The notes below the pieces were generated by a model. That model was not told the origin of the DNA and did not search any database. It saw nothing but the letters and a program-made list of their open reading frames with translations. The translations under genes were made by a program, and so were the position numbers. From Citrobacter braakii (GTDB lineage Bacteria; Pseudomonadota; Gammaproteobacteria; Enterobacterales; Enterobacteriaceae), in NCBI RefSeq assembly GCF_002075345.1, contig NZ_NAEW01000003.1:124001-188000 (forward strand): a stretch of DNA of 64,000 nt, written 5' to 3'. Below are positions 39,737 to 49,255 of the stretch, one piece after another. Position 1 is the stretch's first letter. Every line of letters starts with the position of its first letter.

Positions 39737-42700
39737 ATGATTGAATGGATTATCCGCCGTTCGGTGGCAAACCGTTTTCTGGTGATGATGGGGGCGCTGT
39801 TTCTCAGTATCTGGGGAACCTGGACCATCATCAATACCCCGGTTGATGCGTTGCCCGATCTCTCTGATGTTCAGGTGATCGTCAAAACCAGCTATCCAGG
39901 GCAGGCACCGCAAATCGTTGAAAATCAGGTGACTTACCCGCTGACCACCACCATGCTGTCGGTACCGGGCGCGAAGACCGTACGTGGTTTCTCGCAGTTT
40001 GGTGATTCCTATGTGTACGTCATTTTCGAAGATGGCACCGATCCTTACTGGGCGCGCTCGCGCGTACTGGAGTATCTCAACCAGGTTCAGGGGAAATTAC
40101 CGGCAGGGGTCAGCGCGGAGATGGGACCGGACGCCACGGGCGTCGGCTGGATCTTTGAATATGCGCTGGTCGATCGCAGCGGTAAACACGATCTGGCAGA
40201 GTTACGTACTCTTCAGGACTGGTTTTTAAAGTATGAGTTAAAAACGATTCCGAACGTGGCAGAGGTGGCCTCGGTAGGCGGCGTGGTTAAACAGTACCAG
40301 GTTGTTATCGACCCGATGAAGCTGACGCAATATGGCATCAGCCTGGCGGAGGTGAAATCTGCACTGGATACGTCGAATCAGGAGGCGGGCGGCTCGTCTG
40401 TTGAGATGGCTGAAGCGGAATATATGGTCCGTGCCAGTGGGTATCTACAAACGCTTGATGACTTCAATAATATCGTCCTGAAAACAGGGGCCGACGGTGT
40501 ACCTGTTTACCTGCGCGATGTCGCGCGTGTGCAAATTGGGCCGGAAATGCGCCGTGGGATCGCCGAACTGAATGGCGAAGGCGAAGTGGCGGGCGGGGTG
40601 GTAATTCTGCGTTCCGGTAAAAATGCGCGTGAAGTGATCTCCGCCGTCAAAGCCAAACTCGACACGCTGAAAAGCAGCCTGCCGGAAGGCGTTGAGGTAG
40701 TTACAACATACGATCGCAGTCAGCTCATCGATCGCGCTATTGATAACCTGAGCTATAAGCTGCTGGAAGAGTTTATCGTTGTTGCGCTGGTGTGCGCGCT
40801 GTTCCTGTGGCATCTGCGTTCGGCGCTGGTGGCGATTATTTCCCTGCCGCTGGGACTGTGTATCGCGTTTATCGTGATGCATTTCCAGGGGCTGAACGCC
40901 AATATCATGTCGCTTGGGGGTATTGCCATTGCCGTCGGGGCGATGGTCGATGCCGCGATCGTGATGATTGAAAACGCCCATAAGCGGCTTGAAGAGTGGG
41001 GACATCAGCATCCGGATGAAAAACTGGATAACGCAACGCGCTGGAAGGTTATTACCGATGCCTCGGTAGAGGTCGGCCCGGCATTGTTCATCAGCTTGCT
41101 GATTATCACCCTGTCGTTTATCCCTATTTTCACGCTCGAGGGGCAAGAGGGGCGACTGTTCGGCCCGCTGGCGTTCACGAAAACGTATGCCATGGCAGGC
41201 GCGGCGTTTCTGGCTATTGTCGTCATTCCGATCCTGATGGGGTTCTGGATCCGTGGCAAAATACCGGCGGAAAGCAGTAACCCGCTTAACCGTTTCCTGA
41301 TCCGTATTTATCATCCGCTGTTGTTGAAGGTGCTGCATTGGCCTAAAACCACCCTGCTGGTGGCGGTACTTTCAATACTGACGGTTATCTACCCGCTGAA
41401 TAAAGTCGGTGGTGAATTCCTGCCGCAGATTAACGAAGGCGATCTACTGTATATGCCGTCAACCCTGCCGGGAATTTCGGCGGCGCAGGCGGCGGATATG
41501 CTGCAAAAAACCGACAAGCTGATCATGACCGTTCCGGAAGTGGCGCGTGTGTTTGGTAAAACCGGTAAGGCGGAAACCGCAACGGATTCCGCGCCGCTGG
41601 AAATGGTCGAAACAACGATCCAACTGAAGCCGCAGGATCAGTGGCGTCCGGGGATGACGATGGACAAAATCATCGCCGAACTCGACAAAACCGTGCGCTT
41701 GCCAGGGCTGGCGAATCTGTGGGTTCCGCCTATTCGTAACCGTATCGACATGCTTTCTACCGGCATCAAAAGCCCGATTGGGATAAAGGTGTCAGGTAAC
41801 GTTCTGGCTGATATCGACGCCACGGCGGAACAAATCGAAGAGGTAGCCAGAACCGTGCCGGGCGTCGCTTCGGCTCTGGCTGAGCGGCTGGTGGGCGGGC
41901 GCTATATTAATGTGGACATTAATCGGGAGAAAGCAGCCCGCTACGGTATGACCGTTGGCGCGGTACAGTTGTTTGTCACCTCAGCGGTCGGAGGCGCGAT
42001 GGTGGGCGAAACGGTGGAAGGGATTGCACGTTATCCGATTAACCTTCGCTATGCGCAGAGCTATCGTGATAGCCCGGAAGCGCTGCGTAATCTGCCTATT
42101 CTGACGCCCATGAAGCAGCAAATCACGCTGGCTGATGTTGCAGATGTGACAGTGGTTTCTGGTCCGTCGATGTTGAAAACCGAAGATGCACGACCCACCA
42201 GCTGGATTTATATCGACGCCCGCGACCGTGACATGGTTTCGGTGGTGAACGATCTGAAAAAAGCGATCGCTGAAAACGTACAGTTAAAGCCGGGGACCAG
42301 CGTGGCGTTTTCCGGGCAGTTCGAGCTGCTTGAACGCGCCAGCCATAAGCTCAAACTGATGGTGCCGATGACGCTGATGATTATCTTTGTCCTGCTTTAT
42401 CTGGCTTTCCGTCGCTTTGGTGAAGCGCTGCTGATTATCACCAGCGTGCCCTTTGCGCTGGTAGGGGGGATCTGGTTTCTCTACTGGATGGGGTTCCATA
42501 TGTCGGTTGCGACCGGAACCGGGTTTATCGCCCTGGCCGGTGTTGCCGCGGAGTTTGGCGTAGTGATGCTGATGTACTTGCGCCATGCTATTGAAGCCGA
42601 GCCTGCACTGGAAAATCCGCAAACCTTTACGGCGGATAAGCTGGATGAAGCGTTGTATCACGGCGCGGTGCTGCGCGTGCGTCCGAAAGCGATGACCGTG

Positions 42701-42880
42701 GCGGTGATTATCGCGGGCCTGTTGCCAATCTTGTGGGGGACAGGGGCGGGCTCAGAAGTGATGAGCCGCATTGCCGCGCCGATGATTGGCGGCATGATTA
42801 CCGCGCCATTGCTGTCGCTGTTTATTATTCCGGCAGCTTATAAGCTGATGTGGCTGCACAGGCATCGCAGCCAAAAGTAA
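39737..42880 (+). CDS. cusA: RND-family Cu(I)/Ag(I) efflux pump CusA
   Basis: At 1047 residues it has the length of E. coli CusA. It is a heavy-metal RND transporter with 12 expected helices, two large periplasmic loops, and the proton-relay acidic residues in [21 protein letters not shown]. Methionine-rich periplasmic segments conduct Cu(I)/Ag(I). Last gene of cusCFBA, starting 11 bases after cusB. Confidence 0.97.
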   Translation: MIEWIIRRSVANRFLVMMGALFLSIWGTWTIINTPVDALPDLSDVQVIVKTSYPGQAPQIVENQVTYPLTTTMLSVPGAKTVRGFSQFGDSYVYVIFEDGTDPYWARSRVLEYLNQVQGKLPAGVSAEMGPDATGVGWIFEYALVDRSGKHDLAELRTLQDWFLKYELKTIPNVAEVASVGGVVKQYQVVIDPMKLTQYGISLAEVKSALDTSNQEAGGSSVEMAEAEYMVRASGYLQTLDDFNNIVLKTGADGVPVYLRDVARVQIGPEMRRGIAELNGEGEVAGGVVILRSGKNAREVISAVKAKLDTLKSSLPEGVEVVTTYDRSQLIDRAIDNLSYKLLEEFIVVALVCALFLWHLRSALVAIISLPLGLCIAFIVMHFQGLNANIMSLGGIAIAVGAMVDAAIVMIENAHKRLEEWGHQHPDEKLDNATRWKVITDASVEVGPALFISLLIITLSFIPIFTLEGQEGRLFGPLAFTKTYAMAGAAFLAIVVIPILMGFWIRGKIPAESSNPLNRFLIRIYHPLLLKVLHWPKTTLLVAVLSILTVIYPLNKVGGEFLPQINEGDLLYMPSTLPGISAAQAADMLQKTDKLIMTVPEVARVFGKTGKAETATDSAPLEMVETTIQLKPQDQWRPGMTMDKIIAELDKTVRLPGLANLWVPPIRNRIDMLSTGIKSPIGIKVSGNVLADIDATAEQIEEVARTVPGVASALAERLVGGRYINVDINREKAARYGMTVGAVQLFVTSAVGGAMVGETVEGIARYPINLRYAQSYRDSPEALRNLPILTPMKQQITLADVADVTVVSGPSMLKTEDARPTSWIYIDARDRDMVSVVNDLKKAIAENVQLKPGTSVAFSGQFELLERASHKLKLMVPMTLMIIFVLLYLAFRRFGEALLIITSVPFALVGGIWFLYWMGFHMSVATGTGFIALAGVAAEFGVVMLMYLRHAIEAEPALENPQTFTADKLDEALYHGAVLRVRPKAMTVAVIIAGLLPILWGTGAGSEVMSRIAAPMIGGMITAPLLSLFIIPAAYKLMWLHRHRSQK

Positions 42881-42931
42881 TGCCTTGAAGCGCTCGCCTG
42901 CGTCGGTTTTGTTGCCGAAGCAGGCGGTGCG

Positions 42932-43786
42932 TTATGCCGCCAACGCTTTCACGCGTTTGCGGTACTCGCCCGGCGTGCAGCCAAATCCCCGTAAAAAGAC
43001 TTTGTGAAACGACGATTCGCTGGAGTAACCCACCGACTCGGCAATAACGATCAACGGCTGCGATCCGCGTGACAGCATCTGGGCGGCGAATTGCAGGCGT
43101 AGCTCGGTTAACACCGCCAGCGGCGTGGAGTTTGATACTTCACGGAATAGCTGCGCAAAGCTGGCCCGCGACATATGGGCACGCTTTGCCAATTCTTCGA
43201 CAGTCCAGGGAAAAGCCGGTGACTCCAGCATCATGAAGACAACGGCACCCAGCCTTGGGTGCAGCAATAAATTCAGCACATTTTTAGCGGGTGTCGGCTG
43301 GGATAGCCACTCGCGAACGGCTAACGCGAACAGCGTAGCGCATTGCTGGCTGCAAACGATGTTGGAGCCAGGCAGATCGTTGATGTATTCCTGCTGCATC
43401 AGCGCAATCATGGCCTTCAGCCAGTGGCTAATGGGACTGTTATCTTCTGGTGCCAGTATTAATACTTCCGGAAGGGCGGTTAAAAAATAGCGTGAAGATG
43501 CCTGCAATCGCAGGCTTCCGCAGACAATATGCGTTTGTTCTTCCCCTGTCTGGCACAGCCGATGCGCGGAGTTTTGAGGCAGAATGACTATTGTGCCTGG
43601 GCGTAACGTAGAAGACGTTCCGTCTGGCATATCCAGTTGAGCAAACCCCTGGGTTACCGTATGCCAACGGATAACGGACAGCTCACCCGCCGCGTGCGGC
43701 AGTTGCCAGTCCCTGCTCAGCAGGCAGTTTTGATCAATCGAGCCCTGCGGGTCGTTAAGCATAAGTAATCGGCTAAGTGCATCCAT
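42932..43786 (-). CDS. rclR: Reactive-chlorine-responsive activator RclR
   Basis: A 284-residue AraC-family regulator, the length of E. coli RclR. The C-terminal double helix-turn-helix is visible (EELAKRAHMSRASFAQLFREV and IAESVGYSSESSFHKVFLRGFGCTPGEYR). The N-terminal cupin domain contains cysteines (RLCQTGEEQTHIVCGSL) that fit the known redox-sensing role. It is divergent from rclA. Confidence 0.92.
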   Translation of the reverse strand: MDALSRLLMLNDPQGSIDQNCLLSRDWQLPHAAGELSVIRWHTVTQGFAQLDMPDGTSSTLRPGTIVILPQNSAHRLCQTGEEQTHIVCGSLRLQASSRYFLTALPEVLILAPEDNSPISHWLKAMIALMQQEYINDLPGSNIVCSQQCATLFALAVREWLSQPTPAKNVLNLLLHPRLGAVVFMMLESPAFPWTVEELAKRAHMSRASFAQLFREVSNSTPLAVLTELRLQFAAQMLSRGSQPLIVIAESVGYSSESSFHKVFLRGFGCTPGEYRKRVKALAA

Positions 43787-44021
43787 AAAGACTCCTGAGC
43801 AGTTCTTGTTGATGCTTGTCGAGATGAAGTAACGCTGTTACTCATTATTTATTAAATAAATTTATGGTCTTAGTTTATTTCCTCGATGGATTGAGTGGAA
43901 GATAGATAGTAGTGATTTAGATGATTTGACAGTAATTTGCGCGATATGGATACATTGTTCATGCATCGTTAAACCTATACTTCAGTTCAACAAACGAACA
44001 GTGACATGGCGGAGAGACAGC

Positions 44022-45347
44022 ATGAATCAGTATCAGGCGATTATTATCGGATTTGGCAAAGCGGGTAAAACGCTGGCGGCTACCCTGGCGAAAACGGGCT
44101 GGCGAGTGGCGATTGTTGAACAGTCAAACACCATGTATGGCGGGACATGTATCAATATCGGCTGCATTCCCACCAAAACCCTGGTACACGATGCTGAACT
44201 TCAGCATGACTTTGCTGCGGCGATGCAGCGCAAGGCCTCCGTTGTCAGCTTTCTGCGTGATAAAAACTTCCATAATCTTGCCGATCTGGAAAATGTAGAT
44301 GTGATTGAAGGTCGTGCTGAATTCATTGATAACCATACGGTGCGGGTCGTGCAGCCAACAGGTGCGATTGAGCTAAGCGGCGAAAAGATCTTTATTAATA
44401 CCGGCGCACAGGCAACGATGCCAAACGTGGCAGGGTTAATGACTACACCGGGCGTGTTTGACAGCACCGGGTTGTTAAATTTGACGCAACGTCCGGAACG
44501 TTTGGGGATTTTGGGCGGCGGTTATATTGGTGTTGAATTCGCATCAATGTTTGCCAACTTTGGCAGTAAGGTCACCATTTATGAAGCCGCCCCACTGTTT
44601 TTAGCCCGCGAAGATCGGGATATTGCCGACGCTATCGCCAACATTTTACGCGACAAAGGGGTTGAGATTATCCTTAATGCCAGGGTGCAGGCGGTTTCGT
44701 CCCATGACGGCGCGGTGCAGGTGCAAATGCCGGAAGGCGTCCAGACTGTGGATGCGCTACTGGTGGCATCGGGTCGCAAACCGGCAACTGAAAATCTGCA
44801 GTTGCAGAAAGCGGGTGTGGATGTCAACGAGCGCGGTGCCATTGTGGTGAATAAATATCTGCGTACTTCGGCAGACAATATCTGGGCCATGGGCGATGTG
44901 ACGGGGGGGTTACAATTTACCTATATCTCGCTGGATGACTTCCGTATTGTGCGCGACAACCTGTCAGGCGAGGGATTACGTAACACCAGCGATCGCCAAA
45001 ACGTACCGTATTCTGTTTTTATGACGCCGCCGCTTTCCCGCGTGGGGATGACAGAAGAACAAGCTCGCGCCAGCGGCGCGGCGGTCCAGGTTGTCACCCT
45101 GCCTGTCGCGGCTATCCCGCGTGCACGGGTGATGAATGACACGCGTGGCGTACTTAAAGCGGTGGTAAATCGCGAAACGAAACAGATATTAGGCGTATCG
45201 CTGCTGTGCGTGGATTCTCATGAGATGATTAATATCATTAAGACCGTTATGGACGCTGGTTTACCTTACACGACATTGCGCGATCAAATATTTACTCATC
45301 CGAGCATGAGCGAATCACTGAACGATCTCTTCTCTCTTATAAAATAA
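44022..45347 (+). CDS. rclA: Cupric reductase RclA
   Basis: A 441-residue flavin-dependent disulfide oxidoreductase-fold enzyme. It has the FAD motif IIIGFGKAGKTLA, the redox pair in GGTCINIGCIPTKT, the NAD(P)H motif GILGGGYIGVEFAS and the C-terminal SHEMINI. E. coli RclA protects against hypochlorous acid and copper. The ATG at 44022 follows a GGAGAG site; the longer frame from 43926 is unsupported. An intrinsic terminator follows its stop. Confidence 0.95.
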   Translation: MNQYQAIIIGFGKAGKTLAATLAKTGWRVAIVEQSNTMYGGTCINIGCIPTKTLVHDAELQHDFAAAMQRKASVVSFLRDKNFHNLADLENVDVIEGRAEFIDNHTVRVVQPTGAIELSGEKIFINTGAQATMPNVAGLMTTPGVFDSTGLLNLTQRPERLGILGGGYIGVEFASMFANFGSKVTIYEAAPLFLAREDRDIADAIANILRDKGVEIILNARVQAVSSHDGAVQVQMPEGVQTVDALLVASGRKPATENLQLQKAGVDVNERGAIVVNKYLRTSADNIWAMGDVTGGLQFTYISLDDFRIVRDNLSGEGLRNTSDRQNVPYSVFMTPPLSRVGMTEEQARASGAAVQVVTLPVAAIPRARVMNDTRGVLKAVVNRETKQILGVSLLCVDSHEMINIIKTVMDAGLPYTTLRDQIFTHPSMSESLNDLFSLIK

Positions 45348-45366
45348 TAATATAGCCTGCATGATT

Positions 45367-45392
45367 GCCCCACCTGTGTGGGGCTTTTTTTT
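45367..45392 (+). terminator. Intrinsic terminator between rclA and rclB
   Basis: GCCCCAC (45367-45373), a CTGT loop and GTGGGGC (45378-45384) are followed by eight T residues. It is a textbook terminator 20 bases after rclA, implying that rclBC uses its own promoter or reads through. Confidence 0.9.
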
Positions 45393-45505
45393 ATCATATA
45401 TAAAGAAATACTCATGAACAGTTATTCTGGCGTTATGGAGGAAATAAGATAAGCAACAATGTTTTATTCTATTACGAGTGAAATCACTAGTTAATGGAAA
45501 TAGAA

Positions 45506-45748
45506 ATGAACATGCTTAAAACTTCATTATTGTTGACTGCTTTACTGACTGCGCCGGTGACATTTTCTGCACTGGCACAGCAGCCGGTCGAAGTAGCCCG
45601 CGTCAGCGTGTCGGCAATTGCCGCCGCACCTTCTGTTGTTGAACATGCAATCGCCAGGCTGGCGCAGGAAAAGAAGGTAACTTCCTGGAAAATTACCTCA
45701 ATGCGCATTGATAGCAGCACTCACGCAACCGCAATTTTGTACAAGTGA
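45506..45748 (+). CDS. rclB: Periplasmic protein RclB (YkgI)
   Basis: An 80-residue secreted protein (78 from an ATG two codons on, the length of E. coli YkgI). A signal peptide ends SALAQQ, and the mature part resembles the small BhsA/YhcN-type fold, with the ending SWKITSMRIDSSTHATAILYK matching YkgI. GGAA six bases before 45506 favours that start. Co-transcribed with rclC, 11 bases downstream. Confidence 0.88.
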   Translation: MNMLKTSLLLTALLTAPVTFSALAQQPVEVARVSVSAIAAAPSVVEHAIARLAQEKKVTSWKITSMRIDSSTHATAILYK

Positions 45749-45759
45749 GGAGAGTCTGA

Positions 45760-46320
45760 ATGGAAAAGTATCTGCGTTTACTCAGCAAGGGCGATAGAAT
45801 TGGATTAACATTGATTCGCCTGAGTATTGCCATTGTTTTTATCTGGATTGGCTTATTGAAATTTGTACCTTACGAAGCCGATAGTATTACGCCATTTGTT
45901 GCCAATAGTCCGGTAATGTCATTTTTTTATGAACATCCAGAAGAATATAAGCAGCATTTAACCCACGAAGGTGAGTTTAAACCGCAGGAGCGGGAATGGC
46001 AGAAGGCGAATAACACCTATACGTTCTCCAATGGTCTGGGCGTAGTCGAAGTGCTGATCGCATTGCTGGTGCTGGCTAATCCTGTTAGCCGTTGGTTGGG
46101 ATTAATTGGTGGCGTACTGGCATTTGCTACTCCGATTGTGACGTTATCATTTTTAATTACCACACCGGAAGCATGGGTGATGCCACTGGGCGATTTGCAC
46201 CACGGTTTTCCGTACTTGTCCGGAGCCGGGCGTCTGGTGTTGAAAGACACATTAATGCTGGCGGGAGCGGTGATGATCATCGCAGATTCATCGCGATCAA
46301 TTATTAAGCAAAAGTATTGA
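45760..46320 (+). CDS. rclC: Inner membrane protein RclC (YkgB)
   Basis: A 186-residue protein with about four hydrophobic helices (LTLIRLSIAIVFIWIGLLKFVPYEADSI, VEVLIALLVLA, LIGGVLAFATPIV, LAGAVMIIA) of the YkgB family. E. coli rclC is needed for full hypochlorous acid resistance, though its mechanism is unknown. It ends the rclBC unit and is followed by a terminator. Confidence 0.92.
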   Translation: MEKYLRLLSKGDRIGLTLIRLSIAIVFIWIGLLKFVPYEADSITPFVANSPVMSFFYEHPEEYKQHLTHEGEFKPQEREWQKANNTYTFSNGLGVVEVLIALLVLANPVSRWLGLIGGVLAFATPIVTLSFLITTPEAWVMPLGDLHHGFPYLSGAGRLVLKDTLMLAGAVMIIADSSRSIIKQKY

Positions 46321-46382
46321 ATTTTTAACGTTGTACCCTCTGTAAGACAGTAAGCCTCTATAGTTCGATTCGGTAATTACCG

Positions 46383-46407
46383 GGCCAGCAGGATGCTGGC
46401 CTTTTTT
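46383..46407 (+). terminator. Rho-independent terminator after rclC
   Basis: GGCCAGCA (46383-46390), a 3-base loop and TGCTGGCC (46394-46401) are followed by six T residues, about 60 bases after rclC. Confidence 0.88.
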
Positions 46408-46898
46408 CTGCCCTAAGGTAAATTTATTTTACAGGTGAAATATAATTATTCACTTTTTCACAATAACTAGTCGGAGCTATATTCCTGGTTAATGATATAG
46501 TGCAGTAAGCATTTTCTCTTCTTCTTGCGATAGCACGCCAGTCCGCATACTGCATGGTCCTTCCATCAAAACCCATTCATTTCCCTCTATTTTTTTCTGT
46601 GTAGTTCTTGCTATTTGTTATCTCAAAATGACATCTCAAAAAATTTTATTATTCTCTTTTGTTATAGTTAGCCAACAACTTCATGTGGTTTTAGGCATGG
46701 CTTCAGCTAGAATTAACTTTGATTAAATGTTTTTACGTATCAATAAATGGCTAAAGATAGTTAAAAACTTAATTTTTAACCAACTGTTCGACATGGAATC
46801 CACTATGGTAATTAAGCACCAGGGGTGGATGCTGATCTCGCGTTTTGTGAGCAACCAAAAGCGAGACATATCTTAAATATGGAAATAAGGGTTTTAGA
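46408..46898. other. AT-rich upstream region of the mrkH-like gene with a leader hairpin
   Basis: Nearly 500 bases with no supportable gene, distinctly AT-rich. An imperfect inverted repeat at 46836-46866 (TCTCGC-G-TTTTG and CAAAA-GCGAGA, one bulge, 8-base loop) lies about 30 bases before the start codon. It could act in the leader mRNA or as an operator. Confidence 0.45.
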
Positions 46899-47585
46899 AT
46901 GAGCTTTGGATTAGCAAAGGACAACAAGTTTGAAATCATCGCTACCCTTCGTGAAGAGTTGCACAAGAAAACGAAACTTGAAGTTTTATGTGAAAACCAT
47001 AGTGTTATCACGCAGTTAGAGAAGATTGATTTCGAGCGGTTTGTCATCTCCGGACACGAAGACATTGTTCCTGAAAAGGTCCAGTACTTTATCCTGCACA
47101 GTGAAAGTGGGATTGTAAAATTTAGTGCCAGATTCGAACAAACCTTATCAGCAGGTGCACAAGCAGGATTATCCTACTTCATCCCGGATATGATTTTCTT
47201 TGCCCAGCAGCGACAAAATCAGCGTTTTTCCTTCCTGAAGGGTTACGACTTTTTCTGTTTTGGTCGTTACAAAAACGGAGAAAACTACTCTCTGAAGATT
47301 AAAAACATCTCGCAGGGCGGTTGTGCATTAATTGTTAAAGATGTGAACTCCCGTTTTCTCTATAAAGATGCGGTGATTAAAAATGCCGCGCTGGATTTTG
47401 ATACGTTTGGCAGTTTACAGCTGGATTTGAAAGTGATCGATGTCGTCATGATCAATGAATTTGATGAGGATAATCAATTGTATGCCTGTCATCAGATCTC
47501 ATGTGAGTTCGATTTTAAAAATCGTCGTGAAGAGGCAGAGGTCGAGAAGATTATTATTAAATTTTTAATGAGTAACAAGATTTGA
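46899..47585 (+). CDS. mrkH: MrkH-like c-di-GMP-binding PilZ transcription activator
   Basis: A 228-residue protein with an N-terminal YcgR-like region and a C-terminal PilZ domain. Both c-di-GMP motifs are present: R105xxxR109 (RQNQR) and the N-x-S-x-x-G motif at residues 136-141 (KNISQGGC). The overall pattern (KFEIIATLREEL, ENHSVITQL, KNGENY) recalls Klebsiella MrkH (234), the c-di-GMP-dependent activator of type 3 fimbriae. AAGGG seven bases before the ATG supports the start. First of a likely three-gene run. The homology is recalled, not computed. Confidence 0.85.
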   Translation: MSFGLAKDNKFEIIATLREELHKKTKLEVLCENHSVITQLEKIDFERFVISGHEDIVPEKVQYFILHSESGIVKFSARFEQTLSAGAQAGLSYFIPDMIFFAQQRQNQRFSFLKGYDFFCFGRYKNGENYSLKIKNISQGGCALIVKDVNSRFLYKDAVIKNAALDFDTFGSLQLDLKVIDVVMINEFDEDNQLYACHQISCEFDFKNRREEAEVEKIIIKFLMSNKI

Positions 47586-47600
47586 TGCTGATAAGGAGCG

Positions 47601-48197
47601 ATGAACAGGATGTTGATGTGTGGCAGTGATAATTTTGTGGGCAACGGTTTGTTCGCCTACCTGACAAGCAAACATGTACCGATACAAACATTCCAGTTTG
47701 AGGATATGTTGCATCAGTCATCATTATGCCAGCATCAAACCATGGTTTTTAATATCATTGATAACGAACAACCATGTTCAACTATCGTGCAGTTTTTGAA
47801 TAAAAACCGCTTCAAGTTTTATAATAATGTCGTGGTAATTATTGCTGATAGTTTGGTGGCGAAATTATGTGTAGAGTTATTATATGTTGAAAAAACGATA
47901 GTTTTGACGGAGAAATCTTCACTGCGCGATTTCGGTCAACTGGCGTCGTTAACGGCCGGGAAATGGAATCCCCGGCTGTATCGTTCACAGAAAAGATTAA
48001 CCGAGAGAGAGCAGCAGATTCTGAATTTATTGGTAAACGGATATACCGCCAGAGAAATTTCAGAGTTAGTTAGCCTGAATTATAAAACTATCCAGGCGCA
48101 TAAAATGAGGGTCGTCACCAAGCTGGGACTGACCAATACCTCGGAATTAAATAAATTAATTGTCAGATTTACCCATCGTATGTCTTTTTTACCCTAA
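47601..48197 (+). CDS. LuxR-type regulator, MrkI-like
   Basis: A 198-residue protein, 15 bases after the mrkH-like gene. The C-terminal GerE helix-turn-helix is clear (LTEREQQILNLLVNGYTAREISELVSLNYKTIQAHKMRVV). The N-terminal half resembles a degenerate receiver without a recognisable phospho-Asp pocket, as in MrkI of the Klebsiella mrkHIJ cluster. The AAGGAG site is only two bases from the first ATG, so the ATG at codon 4 may be used. The gene is very AT-rich (19 of 60 bases G+C in 47821-47880). Confidence 0.8.
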   Translation: MNRMLMCGSDNFVGNGLFAYLTSKHVPIQTFQFEDMLHQSSLCQHQTMVFNIIDNEQPCSTIVQFLNKNRFKFYNNVVVIIADSLVAKLCVELLYVEKTIVLTEKSSLRDFGQLASLTAGKWNPRLYRSQKRLTEREQQILNLLVNGYTAREISELVSLNYKTIQAHKMRVVTKLGLTNTSELNKLIVRFTHRMSFLP

Positions 48198-48298
48198 CCT
48201 GGCCATTCTATTCTGATGTAACACACCTAATAGTAGATACAATTCGGGAGTGATATTGACTGGTTTTTAATTTTTATGATTTGTTGAGGGAGAGAGGA

Positions 48299-49066
48299 AT
48301 GTTTAATTCTAGTGAGGTGTTAACCGCGCTTGAAAAGGCATTGAATACCAGTCAGCTTTATATGGTTTATCAACCAATTTTTAATTTGCGTAATCAGCGT
48401 ATTAGCGGGTTTGAAGCATTAATGCGTTGGAATAGCCCCCAGATGGGGATGATCTCTCCCGATGTTTTTATTACCTTGCTGGAAGACAGCGGCAATATCA
48501 TGTCAATTGAAGATATGGTTACCCACACTCCCTGGGATGTGGCAACCCGTTGGCCAGAGCCCCTTGTATTGTCCGTCAATATTTCCGCGCTTGAATTCTG
48601 CGATCCGCTGTTACCCCAACGCGTCAGAAAAAACCTTACTGTATGTGGTCTCCCGCCCCATCGATGCCAGATAGAGGTCACGGAAACGTCGCCGCTGTGC
48701 GACAGTCAGGTCGCGGCTAAAAATATGACGGAGCTGAAGGCGATCGGGGTCAAAATTGCCCTTGATGATTTTGGAACCGGCCACGCCAATCTTAACTATC
48801 TGTTGAAATATCCTTTTGATACCTTAAAAATTGATAAGGAATTTATCGCCGGCATTGAACCCGATACCCGCTCAACAAAGATTGTTGAGGGTATAATTTC
48901 ACTGGCGCACAATTTTGGTATTGAAGTTCTTGCTGAAGGGGTGGAAACCCAGTCCGAACTGGACCGGCTGATGCAGATTGGTTGTGACAAAATTCAAGGC
49001 TTTTTCATTTCTCCCCCAGTGTTAGCAGAAGAGATCCCGTTACTCCTGACGCAGTATAATCCTTAA
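48299..49066 (+). CDS. EAL-domain c-di-GMP phosphodiesterase, MrkJ-like
   Basis: A 255-residue single-domain EAL protein. Catalytic signatures are intact: EAL in FEALMRW, NxS in VNISALEF, EVTE, the metal-binding DDFGTG, LKIDKEF and AEGVET, with the final QGFFISPP. This predicts an active enzyme cleaving c-di-GMP to pGpG. No sensory domain or membrane helix is present. AGGGAGAGAGG just before the ATG at 48299 fixes the start. With the MrkH-like and MrkI-like genes it forms the H-I-J order. Confidence 0.88.
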   Translation: MFNSSEVLTALEKALNTSQLYMVYQPIFNLRNQRISGFEALMRWNSPQMGMISPDVFITLLEDSGNIMSIEDMVTHTPWDVATRWPEPLVLSVNISALEFCDPLLPQRVRKNLTVCGLPPHRCQIEVTETSPLCDSQVAAKNMTELKAIGVKIALDDFGTGHANLNYLLKYPFDTLKIDKEFIAGIEPDTRSTKIVEGIISLAHNFGIEVLAEGVETQSELDRLMQIGCDKIQGFFISPPVLAEEIPLLLTQYNP

Positions 49067-49156
49067 TCTTCTCCCTCTCTGTTGTTCCCCTGAATCTCGT
49101 TTGTTTCGCGTTGCCAGAGGGCCGCTCCCGCGCTTTTCCTGCCTATAAAAATAAGT

Positions 49157-49188
49157 CCGTAGGCCTGATACGTTAAGCGCATCAGGTA
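49157..49188. repeat. REP-like palindrome downstream of the EAL gene
   Basis: GTAGGCCTGATACG and GCGCATCAGG form a short REP-type hairpin typical of enterobacterial intergenic repeats, between the convergent EAL gene and autotransporter. Confidence 0.6.
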
Positions 49189-49208
49189 GCTTTGTATCTG
49201 TGACAGGC

Positions 49209-49238
49209 AAAAAAAAGCCCCCTGTTAAACAGAGGGCT
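49209..49238 (-). terminator. Terminator of the autotransporter gene
   Basis: On the minus strand AGCCCTCTGTT pairs with AACAGGGGGCT (one mismatch) and is followed by eight T residues. It lies about 20 bases after the autotransporter stop. Confidence 0.85.
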
Positions 49239-49255
49239 AGCGAGTTTATGTCAGC

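Noticed and set aside
40445-41338. 297-codon open frame antisense to cusA
   Set aside because: Composition rich in His, Gln and Arg is typical of a shadow of a GC-rich gene; cusA is clearly the real gene.
46408-46898. MrkH-binding box in the mrkH-like upstream region
   Set aside because: A single TATCAA is present near 46738 but no second correctly arranged copy could be confirmed, so no site is claimed.
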